Assembly (NCBI RefSeq): GCF_001421805.1 | Contig: NZ_LMLC01000002.1 | Location: 310,001 to 374,000 of the forward strand | DNA length: 64,000 nt | DNA from: Sphingomonas sp. Leaf34 | Lineage (GTDB): Bacteria; Pseudomonadota; Alphaproteobacteria; Sphingomonadales; Sphingomonadaceae | Reading direction: 5' to 3' | Shown here: in pieces, positions 1 to 8,973 of the stretch | How positions within the stretch are numbered: position 1 is the first letter of the stretch | Layout: each line of letters starts with the position of its first letter | Notes under the pieces: generated by a model | Told to the model about the DNA's origin: nothing | Seen by the model: the letters and a program-made list of their open reading frames with translations, nothing else | Databases searched by the model: none | Translations under genes and position numbers: made by a program

Positions 1-1330
1 GTTCGCGGCCTTCGCGGTGCCCGACGATCTTCGCTGGATAGTCGCGCGGTCGACAGCCGGACTCGTCCGGATCATGGATCGCCTCGCCCGACACCTTCGC
101 CAGTTCGGGCACCCATTGCCGGATATAGTCCCCCGCGTCGAACTTCTCCGACTGCGACAACGGCGCCATGATCCGTCCGAACATGTTCGAATCCACCCCG
201 GTCCCGGCGACCCATTGCCAGTTCACCGCATTATTCCCGTAATCCGCATCGACCAAGCAGTCCCAGAACCAGCGCTCACCTGCGCGCCAGTCGATCAGCA
301 GATGCTTCACCAGGAAGCTCGCGGTGATCATCCGGACACGGTTGTGCATCCACCCGGTCGCCCACAGCTGGCGCATCCCGGCGTCGACGATCGGATAGCC
401 CGTCCTGCCCGTCTGCCAAGCCTTGAGATCGGCCTGCGCCGCCTTTCCGGTCCGCCACGGCAAGGCATCGAATTTCGGCCGCCCATTGGTCTTGCCGTAA
501 TCGGGCATCGTCAGCACCACGCCATCGGTGAAATCGCGCCACGCCAGTTCCTTGCGGAACGTCGTCGCATCGCCGTGCCCGTCGACCGCATGCCACACCG
601 TTCGCGGCGAAATCTCGCCGAAATGCAGATGCGGCGACAGGCGCGAGGTTCCCTCGACCGACGGCATGTTGCGATCAATGTCATAGGCCTCGACGATCGG
701 CGCCATCGCCTTCGCGGCCTTCAGCGCCTGCGCCTCGCCCGGCGTCCAGTCGTCGAACCCGGCGGACCAGTCGGGCTTGGTCGGCAGCAGGTCCCAGTCG
801 GCAACCGTTTCGCTCTTAGGCCAATGCTCCGGCGCCGGGATCGTCCGCGGCGCGGGCTCGGGGTCACCCGGCGGCATCATCTGGTTGAGCGCCTTCCAGA
901 ACGACGAATAGACCTTGAACTGCCCGCCCGAGCCCGTCTTCACATCCTCGACCCGCGCGAGGTGATTGCCATCGTGGAGGCACAGCCGATCGCCCAGCGC
1001 CGCTTCGGCCTTGCGCCACCACGGCTCGTAATGCCGGATTGCATGGATCTGCTCGGCCTCGGTTTCCTCCATCAGCGCCGTCAGTACCTCGACCGCATCG
1101 CCGCGCCGCAGGATCAACTTCGAGTGCTTCTTTTCCAGCGACGTGCCGAACGCGTCGAGCGTGTGGTGCAGCCACCAGCGCTGTGCGCCACCGATCGCCC
1201 AGTCCCCCGGCGCATCGTCGTCCAGCACATAGACCGGGATTACCGGCCCCGCGTGCGCAGCCGCGATCAGCGCGGGGTGATCGTGAAGGCGAAGGTCCTG
1301 GCGAAGCCAGAGCAGGCAAGGTTTAGTCAT
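1..1330 (-). CDS. phrB: Deoxyribodipyrimidine photolyase (3' end beyond window)
   Basis: Class I photolyase/cryptochrome-family protein that repairs UV cyclobutane pyrimidine dimers with FADH and light. The start MTKPCLLWLRQDLRLHDHPA has the N-terminal alpha/beta antenna domain signature. The C-terminal FAD domain is clear: SRLSPHLHFGEISPR, the WRDF segment, the TGYPIVDAGMRQL motif, WMHNRVRM and the DADYGNNAVNWQW region. About 443 codons are present and the frame is still open at base 1; it has reached the DYPAKIVGH segment near the usual C-terminus, so perhaps 10-20 residues are missing. The ATG at 1330 immediately precedes the conserved first strand. The gene lies 20 bp downstream of the HDAC-like gene on the same strand, so the two may be co-transcribed. 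Family assignment is firm; the exact lesion (CPD versus other) is inferred. Confidence 0.93.
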   Translation of the reverse strand, partial: MTKPCLLWLRQDLRLHDHPALIAAAHAGPVIPVYVLDDDAPGDWAIGGAQRWWLHHTLDAFGTSLEKKHSKLILRRGDAVEVLTALMEETEAEQIHAIRHYEPWWRKAEAALGDRLCLHDGNHLARVEDVKTGSGGQFKVYSSFWKALNQMMPPGDPEPAPRTIPAPEHWPKSETVADWDLLPTKPDWSAGFDDWTPGEAQALKAAKAMAPIVEAYDIDRNMPSVEGTSRLSPHLHFGEISPRTVWHAVDGHGDATTFRKELAWRDFTDGVVLTMPDYGKTNGRPKFDALPWRTGKAAQADLKAWQTGRTGYPIVDAGMRQLWATGWMHNRVRMITASFLVKHLLIDWRAGERWFWDCLVDADYGNNAVNWQWVAGTGVDSNMFGRIMAPLSQSEKFDAGDYIRQWVPELAKVSGEAIHDPDESGCRPRDYPAKIVGHREGRE

Positions 1331-1350
1331 CGCGCGTTCAATGCACGAAC

Positions 1351-2268
1351 CTAGCGTCCGGCGTCACCCGCGGCGGCAAAAGTTTCCCCCAGCGTCAGAA
1401 TCGCGGCGACATGGCGCTCGGCGATCTCCATCGCATCCTCGCCATAGCCGCCGCCGACCGTGCTCGCGAGCGGCACCCCCCGGGCGATCGCCAGGCCGGC
1501 AACCAGCCGCTCCCGCCGCGCCAGACCGTCGAGCGTCAGAGACAACCGTCCGAGCCGGTCCCCCTCGAACGGATCGACCCCCGCCTGATACAGGATCAGC
1601 TCGGGCCGAAACGCATCGAGCAATGGCACCAGCGTCTGCTCGAGCGTCGCGAGGTACGCCGCATCGCCGATCCCGTCCGCCAAGGGCACGTCGAGCGTCG
1701 ACCGCGCCTTGCGCACCGGGAAATTCTTCTCCGCATGGATCGAGTAGGTTGCGATATCGGGCTGTCCGGCCAGCAACGCCGCGGTCCCGTCGCCCTGATG
1801 CACGTCGCAATCGACGATCAGCACGCGCGTCACCCTGCCCTCCTCGATCAACCGCGCCGCCGCCACCGCCAGATCGTTGAACACGCAAAACCCTGCGCCC
1901 GTGTTCGCCAGCGCATGATGGCTCCCGCCCGCCGTATTCGCCGCAAACCCGTGCTCCAGCGCGAGGCACGCCGCCAGCCATGTGCCGTGCGGCACGATCG
2001 CCGCGCGCGACGCCACCGCCGCGGTCACCGGAAATCCGATCCGCCGCTCCTTCTCCCTTGGCACCTGCGCGCCAAGCACCTCGGCGACGTAATCCTCGTC
2101 ATGCACCGCCTCCAGCCATGCGGTCGGCGTCGACTCGGCGCGGTGCCACGTCACCGCATCGCCCTTGTCGAGCAACAGGTCCCGGATCAGCCCGTTCTTG
2201 TTCCAGCGATAGGTCGAGCGCGCAGGGGCCGGCGTGACATAGTCGGGGTGGTGGACGACATGGATCAT
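1351..2268 (-). CDS. Histone deacetylase family protein (class II-like / acetoin utilization-like)
   Basis: Zinc-dependent deacetylase of the arginase/deacetylase fold, 305 aa from the ATG at 2268, which begins directly at the conserved [10 protein letters not shown] segment; the longer frame upstream has no family resemblance. Visible active-site motifs are GGSHHAL (tandem catalytic histidines), [18 protein letters not shown] (zinc-binding Asp and His) and [10 protein letters not shown] (second zinc Asp), followed by a GGGYG loop. Bacterial members act on acetyl-lysine, acetylpolyamines or other small acetylated amines; the substrate cannot be told from sequence. It sits directly upstream of phrB on the same strand and is divergent from rppH, with a 74-bp intergenic space. 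Confidence 0.88.
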   Translation of the reverse strand: MIHVVHHPDYVTPAPARSTYRWNKNGLIRDLLLDKGDAVTWHRAESTPTAWLEAVHDEDYVAEVLGAQVPREKERRIGFPVTAAVASRAAIVPHGTWLAACLALEHGFAANTAGGSHHALANTGAGFCVFNDLAVAAARLIEEGRVTRVLIVDCDVHQGDGTAALLAGQPDIATYSIHAEKNFPVRKARSTLDVPLADGIGDAAYLATLEQTLVPLLDAFRPELILYQAGVDPFEGDRLGRLSLTLDGLARRERLVAGLAIARGVPLASTVGGGYGEDAMEIAERHVAAILTLGETFAAAGDAGR

Positions 2269-2342
2269 GGTCCTTAGGTAGGTGCGCGCTGCCGGCAGCC
2301 CAAGCGGGCCACCGCACAAGCGCCTGCATTCCGGAGACTTTC

Positions 2343-2837
2343 GTGACCGATTACTCGACCCTGCCCTACCGCCCCTGCGCCGGGGTCATGCTCGTCAACG
2401 CCGAGGGCAAGGTCTTCGTCGGCCAGCGCAACGATTCGCCGTCCGAGGCCTGGCAGATGCCGCAGGGCGGGATCGATCCGGGCGAGGATGCCGAAGCCGC
2501 CGCGCTGCGTGAACTCGGCGAGGAAACCGGGGTGATGCCCGACAAGGTCTGCCTGGTCGCCGAGGCGCCAGGCGCGTTCGTCTACGACCTCCCCCCCGAA
2601 CTGCTCGGCAAGGTGTGGAAGGGCAAATGGCGTGGACAGACGCAGCGCTGGTTCCTGTACCGGTTCAACGGCACCGACGCGGATATCGATATCGCCACGG
2701 AACATCAGGAGTTTCGCGCCTGGCGCTGGAGCGAGCTTGCGGAACTGCCGCGCCTCGTCGTGCCGTTCAAGACGGCGCTGTACGAACAGGTGCTCGCCGC
2801 CTTCGCGCCACATCTCGGCGCAACCGGGACGCGCTGA
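2343..2837 (+). CDS. rppH: RNA pyrophosphohydrolase (Nudix)
   Basis: Removes pyrophosphate from the 5' triphosphate of RNAs and so starts 5'-end-dependent mRNA decay; also called (di)nucleoside polyphosphate hydrolase. The 164-aa protein starts with GTG at 2343 and the family start [11 protein letters not shown] follows within ten residues. The Nudix box is intact ([20 protein letters not shown] then TGV), preceded by the RppH-specific WQMPQGG and followed by [17 protein letters not shown]. Length is typical of alphaproteobacterial RppH. It is a single gene, divergent from the HDAC-like gene. Confidence 0.93.
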   Translation: MTDYSTLPYRPCAGVMLVNAEGKVFVGQRNDSPSEAWQMPQGGIDPGEDAEAAALRELGEETGVMPDKVCLVAEAPGAFVYDLPPELLGKVWKGKWRGQTQRWFLYRFNGTDADIDIATEHQEFRAWRWSELAELPRLVVPFKTALYEQVLAAFAPHLGATGTR

Positions 2838-2876
2838 GCAGTTCCCAATAGGCTGTACTGCCGCTACGGAACGGCT

Positions 2877-3779
2877 GTGCGACGCTTACCCCTTCTCTTC
2901 CTCGCTCCGTTGCTGGTGGCGAACGCGCCCGATCCGCAATCGGTGATGATCCCCGAGACGATCCGGGCGATGCTCGACGCGGCGCTGGAATCGGGTAACG
3001 AAGCCGACGTCAATACGGTCGCCAAATACGCACGCGCCGCCGATCCGCTCAGCGGCGACGCCGTGCTGGCGATTGCCGAGAAGTGGAAGGCCGACCGCGT
3101 AGCGCAGCGCACGCAGGTAATCCGCCAGGCCAGCTTCCTTGATTTGTGGAGCGGCAGGGCGGAGATCGGCGGCTATCTGACCACCGGGAATTCCGACACA
3201 GCAGGCGGCACCGCGGTGCTCGACCTCAACCGCGAAGGTCTGCGATGGCGCCACAAGTTTCATGCCCAGGCCGATTATCAGTCGAATTTGAACATCACGA
3301 CTCGCGAACATTATCTCGCTTCGTACGAACCCAACTACAAGATCGACGATCGTGCCTATATCTATGGGGTCGGGCAGTATGAGGGTGATCGGTTCCTAGG
3401 CTATTACAACCGCTATTCGACCTCGGTCGGTGCCGGCTACAGCGTGATCAAGGCCGCGGGTACCAAGCTCGATCTCGAGATTGGGCCGGCATATCGTCAC
3501 ACGGAATTCACCGATGACACCGTGCAGAGCAGCCTCGCCGCGCGCGGCACGGCGAACTTCAGCGTGCGTATTCTCAGCGGGCTGTCGGTCAGCCAGGTCG
3601 CGTCGGCCTATGTCCAGCGCTACAACAGTACGCTCAGCGGCACGACCTCGCTCAACGCCAAGCTGATCGGGCCACTCTCCGCGGCGCTGTCATACAGCGT
3701 TCAATATGAGAGCGAACCGCCGGTGGGCTCTGTCTCGACCGACACCACCAGCCGCGCCTCGCTCGTCTACAGCTTCTGA
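2877..3779 (+). CDS. DUF481 outer-membrane beta-barrel protein with signal peptide
   Basis: A 300-aa exported protein starting at a GTG at 2877. Residues 1-16 (MRRLPLLFLAPLLVANA) form a short signal peptide. From about residue 80 on, alternating aromatic and polar strands such as WSGRAEIGGYLTTGNSDTAG and the terminal ASLVYSF, ending in Phe, show a beta-barrel of the DUF481 (YdiY-like, 'salt-induced outer membrane protein') family. The first 80 residues hold a helical linker. It follows rppH by 39 bp on the same strand and could be read through from it. Function of the family is unknown; outer-membrane location is inferred from the C-terminal Phe and strand pattern. Confidence 0.8.
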   Translation: MRRLPLLFLAPLLVANAPDPQSVMIPETIRAMLDAALESGNEADVNTVAKYARAADPLSGDAVLAIAEKWKADRVAQRTQVIRQASFLDLWSGRAEIGGYLTTGNSDTAGGTAVLDLNREGLRWRHKFHAQADYQSNLNITTREHYLASYEPNYKIDDRAYIYGVGQYEGDRFLGYYNRYSTSVGAGYSVIKAAGTKLDLEIGPAYRHTEFTDDTVQSSLAARGTANFSVRILSGLSVSQVASAYVQRYNSTLSGTTSLNAKLIGPLSAALSYSVQYESEPPVGSVSTDTTSRASLVYSF

Positions 3780-3819
3780 CGCTGTTCCCACATGCGCCCG
3801 GCCTCGCTAGGGTCGCACC

Positions 3820-5025
3820 ATGAGGGGACTTTCACCGATAGAGCGCGATGCCGTCGACAAGGCGCACGCGCAGCCGATGCTGGCGCAGGTCGAGGCCTGG
3901 GCCGCGATCAACAGCGGCACGCGCAACCTTGCGGGGCTAGCAACGATGGCCGGCCTGCTGGGGGATGCATTCGCGGTCCTGCCCGGCGAGATCGCCTTGA
4001 TCGCGCCGACCCCGGTCGAGACCGTCGGATCCGACGGCGTCGTATCGACGATCGAGCACGGGCGGCATCTCCATCTTGTCGTTCGGCCGGAAGCGCCGGT
4101 GCGGATGCTGTTTACCGGGCATATGGACACGGTCTATCCGGTCGATCACGCGTTCCAATCGCTGCGATGGCTCGACGACGGCCGGCTGAACGGCCCTGGC
4201 GTCGCCGACATGAAGGGCGGACTTGTCGTGATGCTCGCTGCACTTCGGTCGGTCGAAGCGAGCCCCCTCGCTGCCCGGATCGGCTATGACGTCGTCATCA
4301 ACTCCGACGAGGAAACCGGCTCCTTTTCTTCTGCCGCGCTGCTGGCTAGCGCCGCCAAGGGCAAGGTCGCCGCGCTGACGTACGAACCGGCGCTCGCCGA
4401 CGGAACGCTGGCCGGCGCCCGCGGCGGCACCGGCAATTTCTCGATCATCGTTCGCGGCCGTAGCGCACACGCCGGGCGCAACCCCGAAGAGGGCCGCAAC
4501 GCGATCGTCGCCGCCGCGGATATCGCCGTCCGGCTGTCGAAGGTCCGCGGTCCACGGCTCGCAGTGAACCCGGCGCGGATCGAGGGTGGCGGGCCGAACA
4601 ACGTCGTCCCCGACCTGGCGATCCTGCGGATCAATTTCCGCCCGGCCACGCTCGACGACATCGCACGCGCGCAATCGCACATCGACTCCGCGGTCGCGAT
4701 CGTCGCCGCCGAGCATGACGTCCGCATCGAGGTCCATGGCAGCTTCAACCGCCCGCCCAAACCGATCGACGACGGCGCCGCGCGCCTGTTCGACCTCGTC
4801 AAGGCGTCGGGCAGCGATCTGGGCCTCGATATCGCCTGGAAGGCGACCGGCGGCGTGTGCGACGGCAACAATATCGCGGCTGCTGGCGTCCCGGTGGTCG
4901 ACACGATGGGCGTGCGTGGCGGTGCGATCCATTCCACCGACGAGTTCATGATCCCCGACAGCCTTGCCGAGCGCGCAGCGCTGTCGGCCGTCACCATATT
5001 GCGTATCGCGGAGGGCCGGTTGTGA
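3820..5025 (+). CDS. M20 family zinc hydrolase (carboxypeptidase G2-like), first gene of ast operon
   Basis: A 401-aa co-catalytic zinc amidohydrolase of the M20/ArgE/CPG2 family. Metal-site motifs are in order: GHMDTVYP (His101, Asp103), GPGVADMKGG (bridging Asp130), NSDEETGS (catalytic pair Glu164-Glu165), and the terminal AIHSTDEF with the last zinc His. The middle third (about residues 205-315) is the dimerisation domain with the GRSAHAGRNPEEGRNA segment. It lacks a signal peptide, so it is probably cytoplasmic. The stop overlaps the GTG of astA (GTGA), so the two are translationally coupled. CPG2-type enzymes cleave N-acyl-glutamates; with astA and astB next door, removal of succinate from succinylglutamate is a reasonable but unproven role. 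Confidence 0.87.
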   Translation: MRGLSPIERDAVDKAHAQPMLAQVEAWAAINSGTRNLAGLATMAGLLGDAFAVLPGEIALIAPTPVETVGSDGVVSTIEHGRHLHLVVRPEAPVRMLFTGHMDTVYPVDHAFQSLRWLDDGRLNGPGVADMKGGLVVMLAALRSVEASPLAARIGYDVVINSDEETGSFSSAALLASAAKGKVAALTYEPALADGTLAGARGGTGNFSIIVRGRSAHAGRNPEEGRNAIVAAADIAVRLSKVRGPRLAVNPARIEGGGPNNVVPDLAILRINFRPATLDDIARAQSHIDSAVAIVAAEHDVRIEVHGSFNRPPKPIDDGAARLFDLVKASGSDLGLDIAWKATGGVCDGNNIAAAGVPVVDTMGVRGGAIHSTDEFMIPDSLAERAALSAVTILRIAEGRL

Positions 5026-6038
5026 GTTTCAGGATCCGCGCAGCGGTCGACGACGATCTTCAGCATCTCTACGAAATGGCCAAGCTGACCGGCGGCGGCT
5101 TCACCAACCTGCCACCCGATCGTCGTGCCCTCACCGCCAAGCTCGAACGCAGCCACGCGGCGTTCGCGCGCGGCGACGGCCCGGTCCAGGACGAACTGTT
5201 CGTCTTGATCCTCGAGAACACCGAGACGCGCGAAGTCCGCGGCACCTGCCAGATCTTCACGCAGGTCGGTCAAAGCTATCCGTTCTACAGCTACCGGATC
5301 GGCCAGCTCACCCAGCACAGCAAGGAGCTCAACCGCACCTTCCGCGCCGACATGCTGTCCCTCGCGACCGATCTTGAAGGCGCGAGCGAAGTCGGCGGGC
5401 TGTTCCTCCATCCCGGCGAACGCGCGGGCGGTCTGGGCCTGTTGCTTGCCCGCAGCCGCTATCTCTTCATCAAAATGCACCGTGCGCGTTTTGCCGACCG
5501 CATCCTTGCCGAACTGCGCGGCGTGATCGACGAAGCGGGCGGCTCGCCGTTCTGGGACGGCCTCGCCGGCCGCTTCTTCGGGATGAATTTCCAGGACGCG
5601 GATCAGTTCAATGCGATCAACGGCCACCAGTTCATCGCCGACCTGATGCCCAAGCACCCGATCTACACGGCGATGCTGACCGAGAGCGCACGCGCGGCGA
5701 TCGGCCTGCCGCACCCCTCGGGTCGCGCGGCGATGCGGATGCTGGAAAACGAAGGCTTCGCGTTCGAGAATTACGTCGACATCTTCGACGGCGGCCCGAC
5801 CATGACCGCGCGCACCGACCGAGTCCGCTCGATCGCCGACGCGCGGGAAAGCAGGGTCGTCGCGATCGATCAGGATGGTGGCACCGAGGCGCTGGTCGCA
5901 ACCGGCAATCTCGCCGATTTCCGCTGTGCCTTCGGCCATGTACGCGCGGCCGGCAACGGGGTCGTCCTCTCCCCGCGCAGCGCCGCGGCGCTCGCGGTCT
6001 CCGAAGGCGCACTCGTGACCCATGTCGCACGGCTATGA
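5022..6038 (+). CDS. astA: Arginine N-succinyltransferase
   Basis: First enzyme of the arginine succinyltransferase (AST) pathway: succinyl-CoA plus L-arginine gives N2-succinylarginine. The GTG at 5022 overlaps the M20 stop and gives a 338-aa protein beginning SFRIRAAVDDDLQHLYEMA, matching the usual AstA start and length. Typical AstA blocks are GGGFTNLPPDR, YSYRIG, EVGGLFLHPGERAGG with LGLLLARSRYLFI, SPFWDGLAGRFFGM and the acyltransferase tail. An upstream ATG at 4857 would overlap the M20 gene by 169 bp and was rejected. Its stop overlaps the start of astB (ATGA). Alphaproteobacteria use a single AstA chain, as here. Confidence 0.94.
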   Translation: MSFRIRAAVDDDLQHLYEMAKLTGGGFTNLPPDRRALTAKLERSHAAFARGDGPVQDELFVLILENTETREVRGTCQIFTQVGQSYPFYSYRIGQLTQHSKELNRTFRADMLSLATDLEGASEVGGLFLHPGERAGGLGLLLARSRYLFIKMHRARFADRILAELRGVIDEAGGSPFWDGLAGRFFGMNFQDADQFNAINGHQFIADLMPKHPIYTAMLTESARAAIGLPHPSGRAAMRMLENEGFAFENYVDIFDGGPTMTARTDRVRSIADARESRVVAIDQDGGTEALVATGNLADFRCAFGHVRAAGNGVVLSPRSAAALAVSEGALVTHVARL

Positions 6039-7288
6039 CCATGGTCGAGATCAACTTCGACGGGCTGATCGGCCCCAGCCATAATTTCGCAGGGCTGAGC
6101 CCCGGCAATCTGGCCGCGACGCATCATGCCGGGCAGATCGCGCATCCGCGTGCGGCCGCGTTGCAGGGCATCGCCAAGATGCGCGTGAACCTCGATCTCG
6201 GGCTCGTGCAGGGCGTGCTGATGCCGCTCGCCCGTCCCGACCATCGCTGGCTCGAAACGCTTGCCACAACCTATGTGGAGGCGCCCGACCATCTTCGCGC
6301 GCAGGCCTTGTCGGCGTCGGCGATGTGGGCAGCGAACGCGGCGACGGTCTCGCCCGCGTCCGATACGCGCGATCGCCGCTGTCACCTGACCGTCGCGAAC
6401 CTGGTGACGATGCCGCACCGCAGCCACGAATGGCCGGGTACGCTCGCACAATTGCAGACGGCGTTCGCAGACCCTGCGTTCGTCGTTCATCCTCCCGTTC
6501 CCGCCCCATTTGGCGACGAGGGCGCGGCGAACCACATGCGGCTCTGCGCCGACCACGCTTCGCCCGGCGTCGAGGTCTTCGTCTACGGCAAACCCGGCGG
6601 ACGCTTTCCCGCGCGCCAGCACCGTGACGCAAGCGAAGCCATCGCGCGCGCGCATGGCCTCGATCCTGCGCGGACGCTGTTCGTCCAGCAATCCGGCATC
6701 GCGATCGCCGCGGGAGCCTTTCATAACGACGTCGTCGCGGTCGCCAACGAACGCGTTCTATTCACCCACGAGCACGCGTTCGAGGACAAGGAAGACTTTT
6801 ACGCCGATCTGCGTCGCGTCCTGCCCGAGGTCGAGATCGTCGAGGTTCCGGCCGACTGCGTTAGCCTCGCCGATGCGATCGCGTCCTATCTGTTCAACGC
6901 GCAACTCGTCTCGCTGGCGGATGGCATGGCATTGATCCTGCCCGAGGAGGCACGCGCGAATGCCGCGGTCTGGTCCTGGCTTCAGGCGCACGTCGCCGGA
7001 AACGGGCCGATCCGCCATTTGCATGTCGTCGACGTCCGTGAGTCGATGAGCAACGGCGGCGGTCCTGCCTGCCTGCGTCTGCGCGTCGTCGCCGATCCGT
7101 CACAGGTCGATCCACGCTTCCTCGTCGATCACGCCAAACTCGACCGGATCGCCGCGATCGTCGGCGCTCACTGGCCCGAGGCGATCGATCCGGTGTCGAT
7201 CGCCGCCCCTGGTCTGATCGCGGACATCGAGGCCGCGCGAACCGCGCTTCTGCGCGCACTTGATCTTGTCGGGTTAATTTACACTTAA
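6035..7288 (+). CDS. astB: N-succinylarginine dihydrolase
   Basis: Second AST-pathway enzyme; converts N2-succinylarginine to N2-succinylornithine, two ammonia and CO2. The 417-aa protein starts VEINFDGLIGPSHNFAGLSP, the diagnostic N-terminus of AstB. The amidinotransferase-fold catalytic set is present: the GAFHNDVVAVAN histidine near residue 230 and the NGGGPACLRLR cysteine near residue 346. The start overlaps astA by 4 bp, so M20-astA-astB form one operon. astC, astD and a recognisable astE are not in this window; the operon ends here, followed by a 65-bp gap. Confidence 0.95.
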   Translation: MTMVEINFDGLIGPSHNFAGLSPGNLAATHHAGQIAHPRAAALQGIAKMRVNLDLGLVQGVLMPLARPDHRWLETLATTYVEAPDHLRAQALSASAMWAANAATVSPASDTRDRRCHLTVANLVTMPHRSHEWPGTLAQLQTAFADPAFVVHPPVPAPFGDEGAANHMRLCADHASPGVEVFVYGKPGGRFPARQHRDASEAIARAHGLDPARTLFVQQSGIAIAAGAFHNDVVAVANERVLFTHEHAFEDKEDFYADLRRVLPEVEIVEVPADCVSLADAIASYLFNAQLVSLADGMALILPEEARANAAVWSWLQAHVAGNGPIRHLHVVDVRESMSNGGGPACLRLRVVADPSQVDPRFLVDHAKLDRIAAIVGAHWPEAIDPVSIAAPGLIADIEAARTALLRALDLVGLIYT

Positions 7289-7353
7289 CCATATATCCGG
7301 TGCGATAATCCGCAGATTTCTGCCATTGGCACCGGTCTTGCTAAGTTGCAGTC

Positions 7354-7572
7354 ATGTGGACTCGCTTCGCCCGCCTCTTCGTCATCAAGACCAAATTCGA
7401 AGCGTTCCTCGTCATCTACGGGCTCGGTCTCGGCGCGGTCGAACGCGGCGTCCATTATCTGCAGCAATATCCCGGCTATGGCGGCTGGATGCTGTTCGCC
7501 GCCTGCCCGATCGCGGTATTCATGGCGGGCGGGGGGATCATCGATTCACTCGAACACGGCCGAGACCGTTGA
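7354..7572 (+). CDS. Small membrane protein of unknown function
   Basis: A 72-aa protein, MWTRFARLFVIKTKFEAFLV at its N-terminus, with one or two hydrophobic stretches: about residues 18-30 and 45-60 (GWMLFAACPIAVFMAGGGII). The amphipathic, basic first 15 residues suggest the N-terminus stays in the cytoplasm. I know of similar short proteins in sphingomonads only as hypothetical proteins. It follows astB by 65 bp and converges on the Crp-type gene, whose stop is only 5 bp away. The codon use and third-position GC look coding. No function is proposed. Confidence 0.62.
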   Translation: MWTRFARLFVIKTKFEAFLVIYGLGLGAVERGVHYLQQYPGYGGWMLFAACPIAVFMAGGGIIDSLEHGRDR

Positions 7573-7576
7573 ACCT

Positions 7577-8338
7577 TCAGGGCTTCCGTGGCGACAGATG
7601 CAGGTAGCGGCTGGAGAAGTCGGCCACCTCGCGTAGTGCATCCCAGCGCGGAAAGCTGATCCGCCTACGGTTGCGCGAGATCAGACCGTCTGCTTCGAGC
7701 GACTTGATCGTCCGGTTGACATGGACCGCGGTTAGCCCGAGCGCGTCGCCGAGCTGTTCCTGACTCATCGGCAGTTCATAGCCGGTTTCGTCGACCAGCC
7801 CCTGCATGTCGAGCCGGATCGCGAATTCACACAGGAAATGCGCCAGCCGGGACCGCGCATCGCGTCGGCCGACGTTGAGGATCCATTCGCGGAAAATCGA
7901 CGCCTCGACCAGCGTATTGACGAAGATCGCGTTGCCGATCGATGCGCGCGTCTGCGCAAGATCGCGCAGCGCCATCCGCGAGATCGTCGCCACGTTGGCA
8001 CGGGTCAGCGTCTGCACGTTGTGATCGGCAACATCGAGAAAGAGATGCTGAAAGTCCAGCGCCTCCCCAGGCACGTGAAGCGACACGATCTGGCGCATCC
8101 CCGATCCGGTCAGCTTCTGGCGATATGCGAACCCCGACAGCAAAACCGCACATTGCTCGGGCGCATCCCCTTCGCGGACGAGGTACGACGAAGGCTCGTA
8201 CGTACGCAGCGTATGGGGCAGCGCCAACAGCGCGCGCCGATCGTCCTCGTCGAGAATTGCATGGGTCTCTAGCTTGCGCACCATCAACGCGAGAGGTGAG
8301 AGCGGTGCGAGAGGCGACGTCACTACCCCATCATCCAT
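7577..8338 (-). CDS. Crp/Fnr family transcriptional regulator
   Basis: A 253-aa DNA-binding regulator from the ATG at 8338 (MDDGVVTSPLAPLSPLALMV). Residues about 20-140 form the cyclic-nucleotide-binding-like sensor domain (LVREGDAPEQCAVLLSGFAYRQ), and residues about 165-235 the Crp-type winged helix (ELPMSQEQLGDALGLTAVHV, recognition helix NRTIKSLEADGLI). There is no N-terminal cysteine cluster, so it is not an iron-sulfur FNR. An in-frame start at 8428 exists, but those 30 residues look unlike protein. It is monocistronic and convergent with the small membrane protein. The ligand is unknown; alphaproteobacterial relatives often respond to oxygen, CO or stress. Confidence 0.86.
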   Translation of the reverse strand: MDDGVVTSPLAPLSPLALMVRKLETHAILDEDDRRALLALPHTLRTYEPSSYLVREGDAPEQCAVLLSGFAYRQKLTGSGMRQIVSLHVPGEALDFQHLFLDVADHNVQTLTRANVATISRMALRDLAQTRASIGNAIFVNTLVEASIFREWILNVGRRDARSRLAHFLCEFAIRLDMQGLVDETGYELPMSQEQLGDALGLTAVHVNRTIKSLEADGLISRNRRRISFPRWDALREVADFSSRYLHLSPRKP

Positions 8339-8580
8339 CACGATATCGTTCAACTGCGTTCTCCCGCACAGATCAGGACGGGAGCATACGTCTCTCTCGG
8401 CCGCCAGCGTCCAAGTATTGGCTCTCAAGGCGCAACGATAACATAGCCAGAACGATTTTATTCCAACATATGATCGAGAGAACTAATAAATCTATATTAA
8501 GTTTTATCTCGGGAATCCTAGGAAATGCCGCGATAAGTCCGTATGTTCTGGATAAGATGCTCGTGGAAACTGGCTAAATA
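8339..8580. other. AT-rich intergenic stretch upstream of the Crp-type gene
   Basis: No gene is visible here. The segment around 8445-8570 is markedly AT-richer than the rest of the window, for example aactaataaatctatattaa near 8483. Read on the minus strand, a TTGGAA (8461-8466) and a TATGTT (8440-8445), separated by 15 bp, are a possible though short-spaced promoter for the Crp-type gene. AT-rich islands of this kind in a GC-rich genome are usually promoter or nucleoid-protein sites. Which of these it is cannot be decided from sequence alone. Confidence 0.35.
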
Positions 8581-8634
8581 GTAGCAGTCCTGCGCAACGC
8601 CCGCGCAATCGGTGTTTCTTACCGGTAGACAGGC

Positions 8635-8874
8635 TCACCAAAGGGTCGCGGCGCCGCGCTTGATTTCCGCAAGTGCATCTTTCAGGCAATCGACGCAATC
8701 GCTGAGCTTCGTGGCGACTAGAGGGCCGACCAGTCGCTAGTCGCCTTCGTCGGCGATCCGTGACGCTTCCTGGATCAGGAAGAGGTTCGAATTCAAGCGC
8801 GCGATCGCCTGCGCTTCGCTCTGCGTATCGACACCCCCCTCCCCTGTGATTGTCGTGATGACGGCGGTCGGCAT
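8635..8874 (-). pseudogene. Small conserved-looking gene interrupted by an in-frame TAG
   Basis: Read on the minus strand from the ATG at 8872-8874, a 45-residue reading frame (MPTAVITTITGEGGVDTQSE, then AQAIARLNSNLFLIQEASRI, then ADEGD) ends at a TAG at 8737-8739. The same frame continues after the TAG without any other stop for 33 codons (RLVGPLVATKLSDCVDCLKD, then ALAEIKRGAATLW) to a TGA at 8635-8637. Both halves are helical, with normal amino-acid composition and the GC-rich third positions of real genes, and together form an 78-residue soluble protein with a Cys-x-x-Cys. TAG is one base from CAG (Gln), so a single nonsense mutation in a gene of about 79 codons is the simplest reading. 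A true 45-aa protein with unrelated downstream frame is the alternative. Family unknown. Confidence 0.5.
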
Positions 8875-8973
8875 AGAGATCCGTGCGTACCAAATCCCCA
8901 GCCCGCCATGCAAGCCGGGTTGTCTTGGACGGGCCTCGCTATCCCACGTCCGACGCCAAGCCTTCTGATCGGA

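Noticed and set aside
17-1354. Long plus-strand open frame (about 445 codons), arginine/proline/histidine-rich
   Set aside because: It is the antisense shadow of the photolyase, whose protein motifs are unmistakable on the minus strand.
8504-8893. 129-codon minus-strand frame in the gap before cobU
   Set aside because: It is a shifted frame over the interrupted small gene at 8635-8874, with an unlikely Arg/Pro composition.
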